NCBI RefSeq assembly: GCF_033958435.1
Contig: NC_134138.1
Coordinates: 11,358,001 to 11,422,000, forward strand
Direction of reading: 5' to 3'
Length of the DNA stretch: 64,000 nucleotides
Source of the DNA: Carettochelys insculpta
Lineage: Eukaryota > Chordata > Testudines > Carettochelyidae
Below, piece by piece: positions 32,855 through 45,190 of this stretch. Under the pieces are notes generated by a model. The model made no database searches and was not told the DNA's origin. It was given only the letters and a program-made list of their open reading frames with translations. A program made the position numbers and the translations under genes. Position 1 is the stretch's first letter; each line of letters starts with the position of its first letter.

Positions 32855-33264
32855 AAGAACACGGGGCAAAAGAAGGTCTTAGATGAATGATGTGCCATCC
32901 TGGCAGGATCAAAGGGGCTTTTCATGCACAAAGAGATAAGTAAAGAAACCTACAGAGCGGGTTGCCAAGCCATAAGAAAGAGAACTATAAATATTGAGAC
33001 TCTGAGTCAATGTATGTCTAACTAGGTCGTTGCGTAAATAAATTGGTAAAGATCTATAATACCTTCCCGCTTAGCAAAAAGGACATGCAAAAGCTATCCT
33101 CAGTTGCAAACCAACGTGTTTTAATGGTTATACCCACTGCAGAGACAGAAACTTACTTTCAGTAAAATAACTGAAAAGTATAAAATGCAAACAAAGATTA
33201 TAATCAGTTATTTAAAATAATCAAGTGCTTGATGATTTCAGTCAAGATTAAAACAGGTGATTTT
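32855..33264. other. No recognised feature
   Basis: AT-rich. No gene seen. Confidence 0.5.
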
Positions 33265-33345
33265 AATCATAGCATCATAGGGCTGGAAAAGACCTCAAGA
33301 CATCATCAGATCCAGCCCCTGGCGCTGCAGGGGGAGCTCCTGTCA
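33265..33345 (-). mobile_element. CR1 3' terminal scrap
   Basis: aatcatagcatcatagggct followed by ggaaaagacctcaagacatc and gatccagcccctg is the complement of the CR1 3' end. Confidence 0.75.
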
Positions 33346-33469
33346 GCCACATTTGTAAGGGTGATTAAAGATGCCATCATTGCCATGGTTGTACCTAGGA
33401 GCTCCAGCCATGCGGGTATCTAGCAGGATTCGCAGCAGAGCTGTGGGACTAATTCCCATTAGGTACATT

Positions 33470-33745
33470 TGTGAATTCCACAGGCACCCACCTGCAGGCC
33501 TGACAACAGGCGGTGGGGTGGGGTGAGAGAAGGGGGCAGTTGCCCCTGGACCCAACATTTCAAAGGGGCCCAGAGCTCTGGGCCCCTTTGAAATGCCACG
33601 GTGCAATGTGCTGCCACTGTGCGTGTGATTCTGAGGGAGTTTTGGGGGGGGGGTCCCCAGGCTGACTGCCCTAAGCCCCGCCCCTTCTGCCCTTGACTCT
33701 ACCCCTTTCAGGAGTGGGAAGTGGGGTTTCCCTCCCATCTTGCCC
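33470..33745. repeat. GC-rich dispersed repeat (gggcccctttgaaatg family), copy 1
   Basis: Shares gcccagagctctgggcccct, tttgaaatg and ccccgccccttctgccctt with copies at 43925-44170, 54700-54875 (partly inverted) and 55930-56180. A perfect small palindrome (agagctct) lies inside. Class unknown, possibly hAT-derived. Confidence 0.6.
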
Positions 33746-36700
33746 CTGGGCCTGCAGCAGCTGTCAATGTGTTGTTAGATGCCTAATTACTCACATGTCC
33801 CCCATCAGAGCATCTGAGCACTTGACAATCTTTAATGGATTCATTCTCACAAACCCCTGTGGGGCAGGGCAGTGCTGTTAGACTCAGTTTATAATGAGGT
33901 GCTTATGTCACAGAGCAGCTAAGTGACTTGCCCAAGGTTACACAGGGAGCCAGTAGCAGAGCAAAGGATTAATCCTGGGCTTCCCTGGTCCCGGGCTAAT
34001 GCCCTAATATTTAATTCACTCTCATACTTTTGTGACCCTACTTTTGCAACACCACCAAGCTGCTGCATCTCTGTGTACCGGACAGCAGGGGTGGAGCTTC
34101 CCTTTTATAAATATATACATCCTTTCTCCTTCTCCTTGTCTGTCCCGTCTATTTAGCCTGAAAGCTCTTTGAAGTAAGGACTGTATCTTGTAATATACAC
34201 GTGCAGCACCTGGCACAATGGGGTCGATCTCAGTTGGAACCTCTGTTCACTATCCTTGGCACAAGTAGAGCAGTACCAAGATGTGTTTGTTGGTGCAGAG
34301 TATTAATTGTACCCTTTCTCTTAAATAATGGCATGGTGTCCACCATGCATTCCTGAACTCACCCTGGAGCCAGCCAACCTACACACAAATGGCTGCTGGG
34401 AACCTATGCTGGGGGACCACCCACGAACCCCCTACGCTGACTACCCCAGAACTCGGACCCTACCTACCCTGGAGCCAGCTAGCCTACCCACAAATGACCT
34501 CTGAGAACAGAGGGGTGTCAGATGCTTGTCAGATATTGCTCATGTTCAAATTAATTCTTTGCTGCCCGCATTCTCCACCATTAAGTGTTACGTTATTCTC
34601 ACTGGAGACCACCCCGGAGTTACATTCATACGCATTTTATTAAATGCCACTATTAGATTAAAAGAAAAGGGGAATCAGGTTTCAAGCACAAACCCACACA
34701 CACTCATATGCTTACACAGGTGAAGGGTGGCATAGGGACAGAAGAGGAAGCCAAAGCATAGCAGGTCCAGTGTGTCTGTCTACAGTCAGGCATCCAGGGC
34801 AGCGAGCTGATCTCATGCCCTCTTGTCAGCTTGCTGTCTTGTCAGTATAGTACTCAGGAGCAGTCAGTACCATCCATCCTGGGGAGGTGTCCAGGGCCAT
34901 GGGCCTCCTCCTGCCTCCCCAGCCAGCCGAGACTAACTCCTGCAGAGTGGTGATGGCACAAACTCCTTATAGCTTTGCACCTGGTTTTTTTTTTTATGTT
35001 TCGGTTCCTAGTGCTTGTCCTGCCCCACTGCTCCAAGACACTATGTGACCATGAGTCATCACCACTGGCCCAGGACTCTGTATGACCATGAGACGTCAGC
35101 TTACAGCAGATGGGACTTTGACCTTCTCTTGAGGGGGGCACCTCTTTCTCTTTCTTGGGTGGGTTCGCTTGTAGGGCTCAGCTCCTATTATTCTCTGACC
35201 TTCAAGGTTCTGCTGGTTATCCAGACAGACGGGCTTCAAGGACTGATTCCATCACACACATCCACATTCATGCTTTCTTCACTCACACAGAGGAAGGCTC
35301 ACTTCAGAGAAAGCAATTTCTTTTACAAAGGAACAGCCACAATTTCTTAGGCCCATGGTACCTATAGCTAGGCCACACTCTCAGAAAACCACCATCCAGG
35401 ATAGCCTGTCAAGCTCTCAAGAGGAACCCACAAGGAAAACTCAGAAGAGGAAGACCTTGGACAACATGGAGAAGATCTACTGAGATTGAAGGACAACAAC
35501 TGGGTTACTCCTGGAGTGAGCTAGAAGTTTTGTCCCTGAGACAGAATGAAGTGAAGGAGACTTGTAGATGACCTATGCTACACTCGGAGTACAAGAGTTT
35601 AAGTCCAAGTAAGTCTCGTTATCTGTAAGCCATTTCTTACTAATTTATAATACTTAACATAGACCTAGCAGCTGCTGCAAAACAAAACTTGCAGAAAGTT
35701 ACAGGACTTGCATCTTCATTATACTGGACTGAACAGAAGCTTTTAAACAACAAGCACCACACACTACAATTCTATACATAACAATAATAGGGGTTATTAT
35801 GATGAGCACAGAGGGTTAGATGAGCACAGAGGTAGTGTACATTGGCTTATCTGTTCTGACCTATCCTTTGCTTTGTATTTCATTACCAATTCCTGGCCCT
35901 CTTGGGGTCCTTTTTTATTCTGGTATTTTATTCTTTCTGTGGTAAAGTTTGGAAACTTTCCCAATGCATTACTTGGAAGTTCTTATAAGGTTCTTTATAA
36001 ATAATAATAAGGAACATAGGAAAGATGCAATTCATTTAACAATGCGATAGCTCTGGTATGGCCGCTGCTGTATATTTTTTTATTGCTGTAATCTGTCGTC
36101 TTCATTCTGTTGCCATAATGAAAGTAACAAATTAAAGGAAGCATTATGCAAATTATACATTAAATGGTGTGTTTGTCTTCCATAGCAGAAGACCAGCTAC
36201 TGCAATAAGGTCTGTTAACTCCTTTACATTCATGTGTTTGTCAAAAACAAAATGGAGAGAATGACAAAGAGTGATTATTATCTATTAGCCTTGCGAAAAG
36301 AAAATGCCTGAAAGAGAAACAACTGAGAAATGGGATTAATTTTTTATTCTTATGAGGTGAAATTCACCCTTTTCTAGAGGACCTGCACAGGGCTTATCCA
36401 CCACTTAAATCAGATTTATTACCTTAAGCCTTAGTACTGGGTGAAAAAATAAGCCAGAATCAGGACAAGATTAAGCTTTTAGTCCCACTGATAATGAAAC
36501 TTAAGCATGTGATTAGCGTTAAGCCCATATTTAAATGTTTCCTCAGTCGGAACAGATGTGGTTGTACCAAAAGCAAGCAAGGAAAAAAACTCATTTGCTT
36601 GCATGGGGTGTTCTTCAGCGGGCAGGGCCCATGCTCTGCACTGGACCTGGACCAAGGTCCACTTCTCTCTAACATGCCTCCTGCTCAGATAAGTCAGCCA

Positions 36701-36832
36701 ATCACAAGGTAGCCCATCACTGAGATGTAGCTCCCTTCATGCTCAGCGCATATCTTGCTGACATGTAGGCACAAGCAAACCCGAGATGGCCCAGGCCAAA
36801 ACCCCCAAGCCACATGACATCTTCCTGTTTTC
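33746..36832. other. No recognised feature
   Basis: Long stretch without recognisable exons. The latter part is AT-rich, with T-run sequence near 34988. Confidence 0.5.
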
Positions 36833-36840
36833 CTCTAAAG

Positions 36841-37036
36841 CAGGCATGTCCAACCCGCGGCCCACGGGCCGCATGTGGCCCTGGACAGCTAGTAATGCGG
36901 CCCTACAAGATCGTAAATTTTTAACATTATTAAGTGATTTATATACATTAACTATATTATATATTTTATATGCGGCCCAAGACAATTCCTCTTCAATCAA
37001 TGCAGCCCAGGAAAGCCAAAAGGTTGGACACCCATG
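36841..37036. mobile_element. Non-autonomous hAT (Charlie-like) element, 196 bp
   Basis: Ends caggcatgtccaacc and ggttggacacccatg (12 of 15 matching inverted). Flanked by an exact 8-bp duplication, ctctaaag at 36833-36840 and 37037-37044. The interior is built on gcggccc words. Confidence 0.95.
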
Positions 37037-37183
37037 CTCTAAAGGCTCACAGGACTTAACAAACATTAGTTAATTGAGCTTCCTAACATCCACGTGAAGT
37101 AGTTATTTATTATTAACGATCATGCTTCTAGTGAATAAATGGCCAAGGATCCCAATCAGAATCAGGTCTCCATGCCCTTAGGC

Positions 37184-38014
37184 CAGGGATTGGGAACCTC
37201 AGGCCCTGCCTGCTGCTTCTCACGATCCAGCCTGTGAGGCTCGGGGCTCCCTCCCACCCCCATACTGGGATGAACAATCTCTGCACTGCTTGCAGGTTCC
37301 AACCTGGTTGCTCCCACTGGCCGGTAATCGCGACCAATGGGAGAAATGGTGGGTGGGGGCAGTACCTGTAATTGTGGTGAGGGGGAGGGGGAGTTCATGG
37401 GCCTGAGCATTAACCTAATAAACCCGCGGTTGTGAGTTCAGCCCTTGAGGGGGCCATTTAGGGACCTGGGGCAAATCGATTGAAATCAAAAAAAGGGGGA
37501 GATGGTGCTTGGTCTTGCCAAGAGGGCAGGGGACTGGACTCAATGTCCTCACAAGGTCCCTTCCAGCTCTGTGAGACGTGTATCTCCATATATTAAAAAT
37601 GCACCCCTGGGAGCTGTGCCAGGTACGCACCCTTATCCTCTGCACCCTCCTGACCAGATCCTACAACCTGCCCCCGCCTTTCTCAGACCACTCCTGGGCA
37701 GCCCCCTCCTGTACACAGAGTCCATTAGTTTGGACCCACCCCAGAGCCTAGGGGAAAGCAAAAAATCTACTAACCCCAGGCCCTCAGAAGAGTTAATCCA
37801 GCCCTAGGGGGGAGTCCTGAGCCTCAGTGCTCCCCTGCTGATGGAGCTGCAGTACAAGGGGAGTGAATGTCTCTCTTCTTTAATCCGGCTCCCTTGGGGG
37901 CCAGGTCAGTGAGGGGTTGGGGGTTTGTTTTTCATTGCCACTTGTGTGTGGCCCCTGACTGATTGTTTTGTGGGTCAGTGGATTCCCCCACCCAAAAAAG
38001 TTTCCCCTTCCTTG
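37184..38014. mobile_element. Non-autonomous hAT element with nested SINE
   Basis: Ends cagggattgggaac and gtttccccttccttg. The 8-bp duplication is ccttaggc (37176-37183) and ccctaggc (38015-38022), 7 of 8 matching. The SINE at 37391-37601 is inside it. Confidence 0.85.
37391..37601 (+). mobile_element. Tortoise-type tRNA-derived SINE, second copy
   Basis: tgagcattaacctaataaac, gttgtgagttcagcccttga and gggggccatttaggg match the 833-1744 copy. The tail cttccagctctgtgagacg is uninterrupted, giving the empty site for the MITE at 1007. Confidence 0.85.
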
Positions 38015-38178
38015 CCCTAGGCACTGTGTGAAGCTATAAGAAAAGGACAGACTCTGTTTCAGCCAGCTAGGGAAGTGTTACTATATATATAGGAGAAAAT
38101 TTAGCTCCAAGCTTCCCTCAGCATGAGCAGTCAACATGTGAACCCAGACCAGACTTGTAATCAAACTTCTTCTTTACT

Positions 38179-38313
38179 AATAACAAGCAGTCCTGTGGCA
38201 CCTTAGAGACTAACACATTTATTAGGTCATGAGCTTTTATGGGTAAAACCCCCATGGAAGCTCATGACCTAATAAATTTCTAGTCTCCAAGGTGCCACAG
38301 GACTGCTTGTTAT
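38179..38313. repeat. Near-perfect palindrome of the gtgccac repeat family
   Basis: Arms of ~65 bp (aataacaagcagtcctgtgg, gagactaacacatttattag, gtcatgagctttt) meet their complement around 38245. Could extrude as a cruciform. Compare 49786-50001. Confidence 0.85.
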
Positions 38314-39329
38314 TTGTGAAGCTACAGACTAATTCAGCTACCCCCCTCCAGAGTCCTTATGTTTATAAGGAGCCTAATCAAATGCCCAGCTGAAGTCCAG
38401 ATATTTTGAGGCTCGCGCTTCTCTCTGCTTAGGAAGAAATACAGCCACTCGAAAATATATTGTAAGGAAAAATTCTGTACTGGTGTTCTCCACAGGGAAC
38501 GCCTGTGTATGATCCAGCACCAGGGCCTGCATAATCAGAACCCTAAAGCACTTTGCCCATGTCCAAGGGCTCAGAACTCCTGAGTCAGGGCCTCTGATAT
38601 CACAAGACTGTCAAAATACCATATAATGCCAGTTATCCAAGTTCCCTATGGCTGAAAAGTAAGAGAGAGAGATAGGTGTCCCCCAGGTTAGGTTAGTTAT
38701 CCTGTCCAGGCTGGCCAGAACTGCAGCCTTCATGCCCCTCTTGGCACGCAGAGCTCCTCAGAGACAGTACTGCTATTGCTGCTAGCTTTTCGCAGAAGGG
38801 CAGGGAGAGGAGAGGGGTGGCTCCCCCACAAAGGCCACTCAAGGTGACCAGGACTGTAAACTACACCCTCACCATAGGAACCACTGTGTCTTGCTGCATG
38901 CAAGCACTCACTGTCTGCCCCTGTGATGAAGTTCTCAGGCACGTACTCATTGCTGGGCAGAACAGTCCCTGTAATTGGGCTGGGCCCTGGGGATTTTGGC
39001 AGCAGAAAGAGGGTGGAGCCCCATATGCAGTGGAATGTGGCTGAATGCTACTCCTGGCTAATGCTTGGAATGCCCTCCTGCCAAATCTCCCATGATCCAC
39101 ACAGCAGCCGATTTCAGGTTCTAGCTTGCTCCCAGACTAGCGAGGGAGGTTGTCACTATGCTGTTGTGGGGGTTTCAATCCTACTTGAAGTCTTACCAAA
39201 GTGGCTGCTCCTAAAGAGGGGATTTGGGTGAAGGAACGGAGGGGAGCCCACAGGTTGGTCCACTACACAGCACCAGTCTCTGCTTTTGCACCTTGAGTCT
39301 TTCAAATGTTAATGTTCTCCAAGAAAAGA
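38314..39329. other. No recognised feature
   Basis: No gene or repeat end recognised. Confidence 0.5.
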
Positions 39330-39435
39330 ACCACCCTCCCTGATGAAGTGGGTTTTTGCCCACAAAGGCTTATGCCCAAATAAACCAGTTAGTCTTTAAG
39401 GTGCCACAAGATTCCTCATTGCTTTTACATCCACT
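39330..39435 (-). repeat. gtgccac dispersed repeat, single arm
   Basis: tgatgaagtgggtttttgcc, aaaggcttatgcccaaataa and ttagtctttaaggtgccac. Same family as 38179, 40600, 47170, 49786, 51930, 56250 and 57690. Confidence 0.7.
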
Positions 39436-40599
39436 TTTATTTAGCAGAGCCATGCTACAAGATGGTGCGTCCAGAGGCAGATTCAAGAACAGCTGTGATG
39501 AGAATGAAGGATGTGTGTCTTTCTGTGCATCAGCTGGTGGGGCTTCTTGAAACTGATTTCATTTCACGCTAATCTTACTGTCTGGTTGAATTATTTCTGA
39601 ACGGGGTGACTTGACTGCATCCAGTTAGCTGGTTATTCTCAAGTGCTAAATTGGGAGTTAATGAAACCAGAGTGAGATTATCAACTGCAACCGGGCTGCG
39701 GCTTTTCTTAAATGACATAATGCATCATACTAAGATCCACTTGTATTTCTCAATCAAAAGTATAACATTAACTCCTTGGGCCAAGATAAGGCACCAAGTG
39801 AGAGAGCAGTTCTTTTCTTGGAGAACACTAGCATTTGAAAGACTCAAGGTTGTTTGAGCAAAGAATTGGAAATGAATCGTGCATTGTCTGAAAGTAGTTT
39901 CCAGCCTGCACCAGGAAACAGAGTAGGATGTGGTCAGTAGGCAGTGAGGATGCTACAGTGTTGAAAAGACTTGAAACTAACCTGTGATCCTATTGCAGTC
40001 TGTGTGGAGCGAAAAGCTTTTCTATTTTCTAGGCAGATCTTGTAGTGCATTAAACAGCACTGGAAAACTATCAAGACAAACCTGCTACCTAAACAGCTGG
40101 GCTCAGCTGGGGTTTCCCAGGTATTTTTGGTGAGAAAATGATTGCATTTTTCCACCTACCTCAGCTGCCTTTGGGTCTGTGACCAAGCCTGGCAAGAGGA
40201 AACCGGCATGAGGGCAAGGACAAATGAGTCTACACTTCAATAAATAGTGACAATGTGAATCTTTCCCTCACCTTCACAGTGAGCATTTGAGACAAGAATT
40301 TCAGCTGCTGTTAACTGTGCTAGCCCCATTGACTTCAGTTGATGTCAGTTCAAGATCTTCCAATGACTGAGCTAGATTACAATGTCCTCAGTTACATTGA
40401 AGGGTATCTTACATCATGAGCAGTCTCACTAAAGACAGTAAAACTTCTTGTGGAGTAAAGTGCACCTCTGCATGCATAAGGAGATTTCAGTCTGTGTATT
40501 GCTGTCTCTTACTGGCTGCAGCCGACAGGGTCACTGGGACTCCTGGATCCATAAAGAGGGAAATATTAAGCAGGAGCAGTAAGATGTTTTTAACATCTA

Positions 40600-40740
40600 T
40601 GTCAAGTATCAGAGGGGTAGCCGTGTTAGTCTGGATCTGTAGCAGCAACGAAGGGTCCTGTGGCACCTTATAGACTAACAGAAAAGTTTAGTGCATGAGC
40701 TTTCGTGAGTTAACTCACTTCTTCAGATGCTGTACCCCCT
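40600..40740 (+). repeat. gtgccac dispersed repeat with 5' end
   Basis: Begins gtatcagaggggtagccgtg, then ttagtctggatctgtagcag, gtcctgtggcaccttataga, and ends cacttcttcagatgc. The most complete single-arm copy here. Confidence 0.75.
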
Positions 40741-40975
40741 TGCCCTAGACATCAGGGTTCAGGTGGGCTCAGGCTTCACCCTCCTCCCCCATGGTGATGA
40801 AGTAACTTTTGTTGTCAGAGGGGGTCGCAGTGCAGTGAAGTTTGAAAACTCCTATTCTACCATTTGTGTCTATTTTAAGTGACACTGTTTCTCTAGAAAT
40901 GAGCCCAAGCTGCAGAGTTCACACCATCCTCCCCAAAGTTTGGGCTGGGGGTGGAGGTTTTGAAGTCAGGGTTTT

Positions 40976-41220
40976 AGGCTATGTCTACACTTAGAGAAAA
41001 CTTGGAAATAGCCATGCTAATGGCCATTTCAAAGATTACTAATGAGGCGCTGAAATACATATTTAGCGCCTCATTAGCATGCCGCCAGCTACGGCACTTC
41101 GAAATTGCCACTTTTCACTCCCTCGCAGCTTGTTCAGATGGGCGTCCTTTTCAAAAGGACCCTGCCAACTTCGAAATCCCCTTACTCCTACCTGCTGGCA
41201 GCTTCCTTAACGGTAACTCT
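40976..41220. mobile_element. MITE left end, caaatgaggcgc-type family
   Basis: ggctatgtctacacttag start, then a perfect-looking hairpin around attagcgcctcattagcatg and later cttcgaaat words. The right end is not found, so it is truncated. Confidence 0.55.
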
Positions 41221-42350
41221 AAAATCAGATGCCTTACCCATCATCACAGCCATCTTCAGCTTCGAAAGATGCGCCTAAATGATCATTGTCTCAGCCAGTT
41301 GAATAATATATAGGTTTGAAAATGAGCAGCAGAGAAAATCACAACCATAATCTCTCTCTTTTTAAAGAAAATTCTAAGGAGCTTTGTCTGACTTCATAAG
41401 CCACTGATGTTGGGCCACAAATATTGTGAGCTTTCTGCCATGCAGCCAGGATGCTGGAACAATTTTTACAGGAAGGGTGCCGACAGCCACTGAATCAAAC
41501 TGTAAATCTTGTATATAATGGAAAGCTCTGCAAGTCCGGGGCACTGCAGCCCGCCTCTCCCTCCAATACCATTTACCTCTGCCATGCCAGTACTGGGATT
41601 TCCTTTGCTTTTCCTCTTTACTGCTAAGTAAGGTCATTTTGTCCATTGGGGGATCTTCCCAGCCACCAGCTTCATGGCTTCTTTTGGAACATCCCCAAGT
41701 CCCTATGTACTAAGAGTCAATACACCCACTATGTCCGCCTGTAAAGTCTCTTTATAGGAAGAAAAGAAGGAGCTCAGTGAACACTAGACTGCAGGCATTT
41801 GGCTTTCACAAGCACCAGGGTATTACTTCCTCTGTAGCCAGTGGGCTATTTACAAAGGACTGGACAGTGCTGTCGGGCAGCATCATCAGATGGGTGAGAT
41901 CTTGGAACCCCAATGAACAAGCAAAACAGAGGTCTCCAAGCTCAGCAATCTAGGCAACACCATTCTCACCCACACCTAGGCCAATTCAGGCTTCTTCCCT
42001 ATATTTAAAGTCACTTGATTTTGTTGCCAAGTGTCCCTGTTTTCATGGGAATACTGTTCCCAGTCCCACTGTAAAACTAAGGCTGTAACATCACAGCATA
42101 ATCCCTGTTAATTTCTCTGCTGTTTACTGTAATGACATTAATCCCAATGAGCGGATGGTTGGCACTCAGATGATCACAGCCAGCTGTTGTGCTCTTTCTG
42201 CCATCACTCTGAATTCAGTGAACTCTACCCTGGTTTTCGAAGTGTGTTGTTTGTATAGAGGAATTATCTTCTGGTTGTCAAGTGTTTTGAAATTCTCTCA
42301 AGTGCTAAGTGGGATTATTATTTAAGAGTGGCCCAGAAGTTTTGCTAAAG
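41221..42350. other. No recognised feature
   Basis: No gene seen. Confidence 0.5.
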
Positions 42351-42353
42351 AAG

Positions 42354-43054
42354 GGCTACGTCTACACGTGAAGCCAACATCGAAATAGCTTATTTCGATC
42401 GAAATAGGCTATTTCGATGAATAACGTCTACACGTCCTCCAGGGCTGGCAACGTCGATGTTCAACTTCGACGTTGCGCGGCACCACATCGAAATAGGCGC
42501 TGCGAGGGAACGTCTACACGCCAAAGTAGCACACATCGAAATAAGGGTGCCAGGCACAGCTGCGGACAGGGTCACAGGGCAGACTCAACAGCAAGCTGCT
42601 CCCTTAAAGGGCCCCTCCCAGACACAGTTGCACTAAACAACACAAGATACACAGAGCCGACAACTGGTTGCAGACCCTGTGCCTGCAGCATGGATCCCCA
42701 GCTGCCGCAGCAGCAGCCAGAAGCCCTGGGCTAAGGGCTGCTGCCCACGGTGACCATAGAGCCCCGCAGGGGCTGGGGAGAGAGCATCTCTCAACCCCCC
42801 AGCTGATGGCCACCATGGAGGACCCGGCAATTTCGACGTTGCAGGACGTGGATCGTCTACACGTTCCCTACTTCGACGTTGAACGTCGAAGTAGGGCGCT
42901 ATGCTGATCCCCTCATGAGGTTAGCGACTTCGACGTCTCGCCGCCTAACGTCGAAGTTAACTTCGAAATAGCGCCCGACGCGTGTAGCCACGATGGGCGC
43001 TATTTCGAAGTTAGTGCCGCTACTTCGAAGTAGCGTGCACGTGTAGACACAGCT
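42354..43054 (-). mobile_element. Harbinger MITE, 701 bp
   Basis: Flanked by AAG at 42351-42353 and 43055-43057. Inverted relative to 28397. It is ten bases shorter than the 711-bp copies, mainly because of a deletion between the two subterminal atcgaaat words near 42395-42405. Confidence 0.94.
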
Positions 43055-43057
43055 AAG

Positions 43058-43924
43058 ATCAGCAGTAGGAGAGGAGCTCGGTGGTAAACCCAAATACAGA
43101 AATAGCAGCATTGGGTCTGATCTCACTCTGCTTTTACACCGGTGTAAATCGGCTGCCCTGAGAGCTGCAGTTTCTGATTTTCAGCAGAAGGATGCAGAAG
43201 TGAGGGTGAGTGACTATAATACTCAGCCCTAACATAATTCTTATTTTAAAATTGTTTCACCAACTTATCCTCATAATGTCCCCACTTTATGCCGGGGAGA
43301 GAAAAATCTGCAGGGTGAGCCCACTATTGTCTGATCTTTAGAGCGTGTATAATTATAGGTATTACTTATGAATGTCCAGTTGCTTCTTCGAGGGTTGACA
43401 AGTCCTTGCCCCAGGATCAGGCCCAGCATTTTAATGCTTCTGCCATTGGGAACCCTGATGTGCCAAGTTGCAACACTCAAGCTATGGGAACTCTTGTTTA
43501 TTCACAAGTAGAGTCCATCAATATGTTTAGCATAGCCGCAAACACCCCAACCACAAGAGAGGTGGGACATGTACAGGTGCATTTCCATAGACTCACACCA
43601 TTCCTTCTAGAGCAATCTGAAGCGTTATCCATCATCTTCCTCATCACATCATCTTCCCCACCATCACCAGTGGCCATCACTCTGCCACCTCCCAAGGACT
43701 GCATCTCTTTCTCCTACCACCCTGGGCAGGGATACCCCTATCCCATATGTTACGCTGACATTGTTATGGGTGACAGGTACTGAGTAGGGGATGTTTCCTT
43801 TTCTCCTTATTTGTATTTCTTCCCCCTACCAATGGTGAAATGCCTTTTTCCGATAGGTCAGTGCATCATTGATCTCAACTTATTATTATATAAATCAATT
43901 TGTGGCCTTTTGTGGTTACACAGG
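43058..43924. other. No recognised feature
   Basis: No gene or clear repeat end. Confidence 0.5.
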
Positions 43925-44170
43925 TCTGCCAATGGGGAGGGAGGCATAGGGGGCAACTGACCCAGGGCCCAGTGGTTCAAAATGGGTCCAGGACTCCTGT
44001 TGCTACTGCAGCAGGGGTGGCCAGATCCCCTGGCCCTTTAAATCACCACTGCCTGCAGCTCTGAATGCTGTGGGGGTGAAACCCAGCACCACAGTCCAGG
44101 TGGTGCTAAGGCCTGGGCCGCCCCTGGCCCCGCCTCTTCCACCCAAGCTCCCACACTTTCCAGGGGAGCA
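43925..44170. repeat. GC-rich dispersed repeat, copy 2
   Basis: Similar arrangement to 33470-33745 (gggcccagtggttcaaaatg, ggccccgcctcttcc). Diverged. Confidence 0.5.
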
Positions 44171-44539
44171 GAGCAAGGGCCACCCACACACACTTTGCGT
44201 GGGAGCCTGCAGAAGCTGTCAGCCCTGCTGGGGTTATGACATTAGTAGTTCTGTATCTCTAAGTTTGCAGCTATTCTTGGAAACCCCTGTGCCACTGACG
44301 GTTGCTTTATCTAGGTGAAAGTTTCTAAATAGATGTCCAATGACTTTGCTATTTAGATGAAGGTCCCAGGTATAAGTCTGCTAGCTTTGCCTTAGCTCAG
44401 CATACAGGGTCTGGCTTGTAAATCCCCTGTCTTACAGCAGAACTGCCTGACTACTTTAATATAAACCTACTGGAGCTGATAATAATAATTTGAGCAACCC
44501 ATCAGGAAGTAATGAATCTATATTGAGATCTATATTGAA

Positions 44540-44880
44540 ATCACGGAGGATTACATAACCCTGGGAAGGAAGATCAAGGAATACAGTGCACAAGTGGTGT
44601 TCTCATCTATCCTCCCTGTGAAAGGAAGGGGTCCACATAGGGATCGTCAAATCACAGAGGTAAATGTGTGGTTACGTAGCTGGTGTAGCAGGGAAGGATT
44701 TGGTTTCTTTGACCACGGGATTCTTTTTTGTGAACAGGGATTGCTGGGAAGAAATGGGATCCACCTCACAAAGAGAGGAAAGAGCATATTTGCGGGCAGG
44801 CTTGCAAACCTAGTGAGGAGGGCTTTAAACTAGGTTCATCAGGGGAAGGTGACACAAGCCCTGAGGTAAGTGGGGAAGGA
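44540..44880 (+). pseudogene. CR1 ORF1 esterase-domain C-terminus fragment
   Basis: A 79-codon open stretch (44594-44833) reads FSSILPVKGRG, VNVWLRSWCSREGFGFFDH, GLLGRNGIHLTKRGKSIF and LANLVRRALN. I recognise this as the C-terminal part of the SGNH-type esterase domain in CR1 ORF1, which ends in a D-x-x-H catalytic block. Here the block is N-G-I-H, so the acidic residue appears substituted while His remains. It is an isolated piece without ORF2 beside it, unlike the usual 3'-end copies in this window. Confidence 0.82.
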
Positions 44881-44904
44881 GGAGGGAACAATCAAGCGGG
44901 TTTC

Positions 44905-44963
44905 CTGTATATGTGTGTATATATATATATATATAGATATGTATAGATATATATATATATATG
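44905..44963. repeat. (TA)n microsatellite, interrupted
   Basis: Alternating ta/at with gatatg interruptions. Confidence 0.9.
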
Positions 44964-45024
44964 CTTATAGATTTATTACTAACATATATATGAGCAGACA
45001 AGTGTAACCCACACACCTAGGGAT

Positions 45025-45190
45025 GTGGTTCACTGTCCCATGGAGTGGCACCTCATTCACTTACAGAAAGAAAGAATGAACCTCCCCGTAAGTTTAACTG
45101 CAGATCAGCTGGCTCTCAGATCAAACTGCAGGGCTTCCTTCACTGGACTCAAGAGGTCCTGGGTTTGAGCCCCTGTGTGGGTGGTTGCAA
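45025..45190 (+). repeat. Undescribed dispersed repeat, copy 3
   Basis: tgtcccatggagtggcacct, aaagaaagaatgaacctcc and caagaggtcctgggtttgag followed by cccctgtgtgggtgg. The gggtttgagccc word is B-box-like. The most complete copy of the family seen at 14172 and 23800. Confidence 0.7.
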
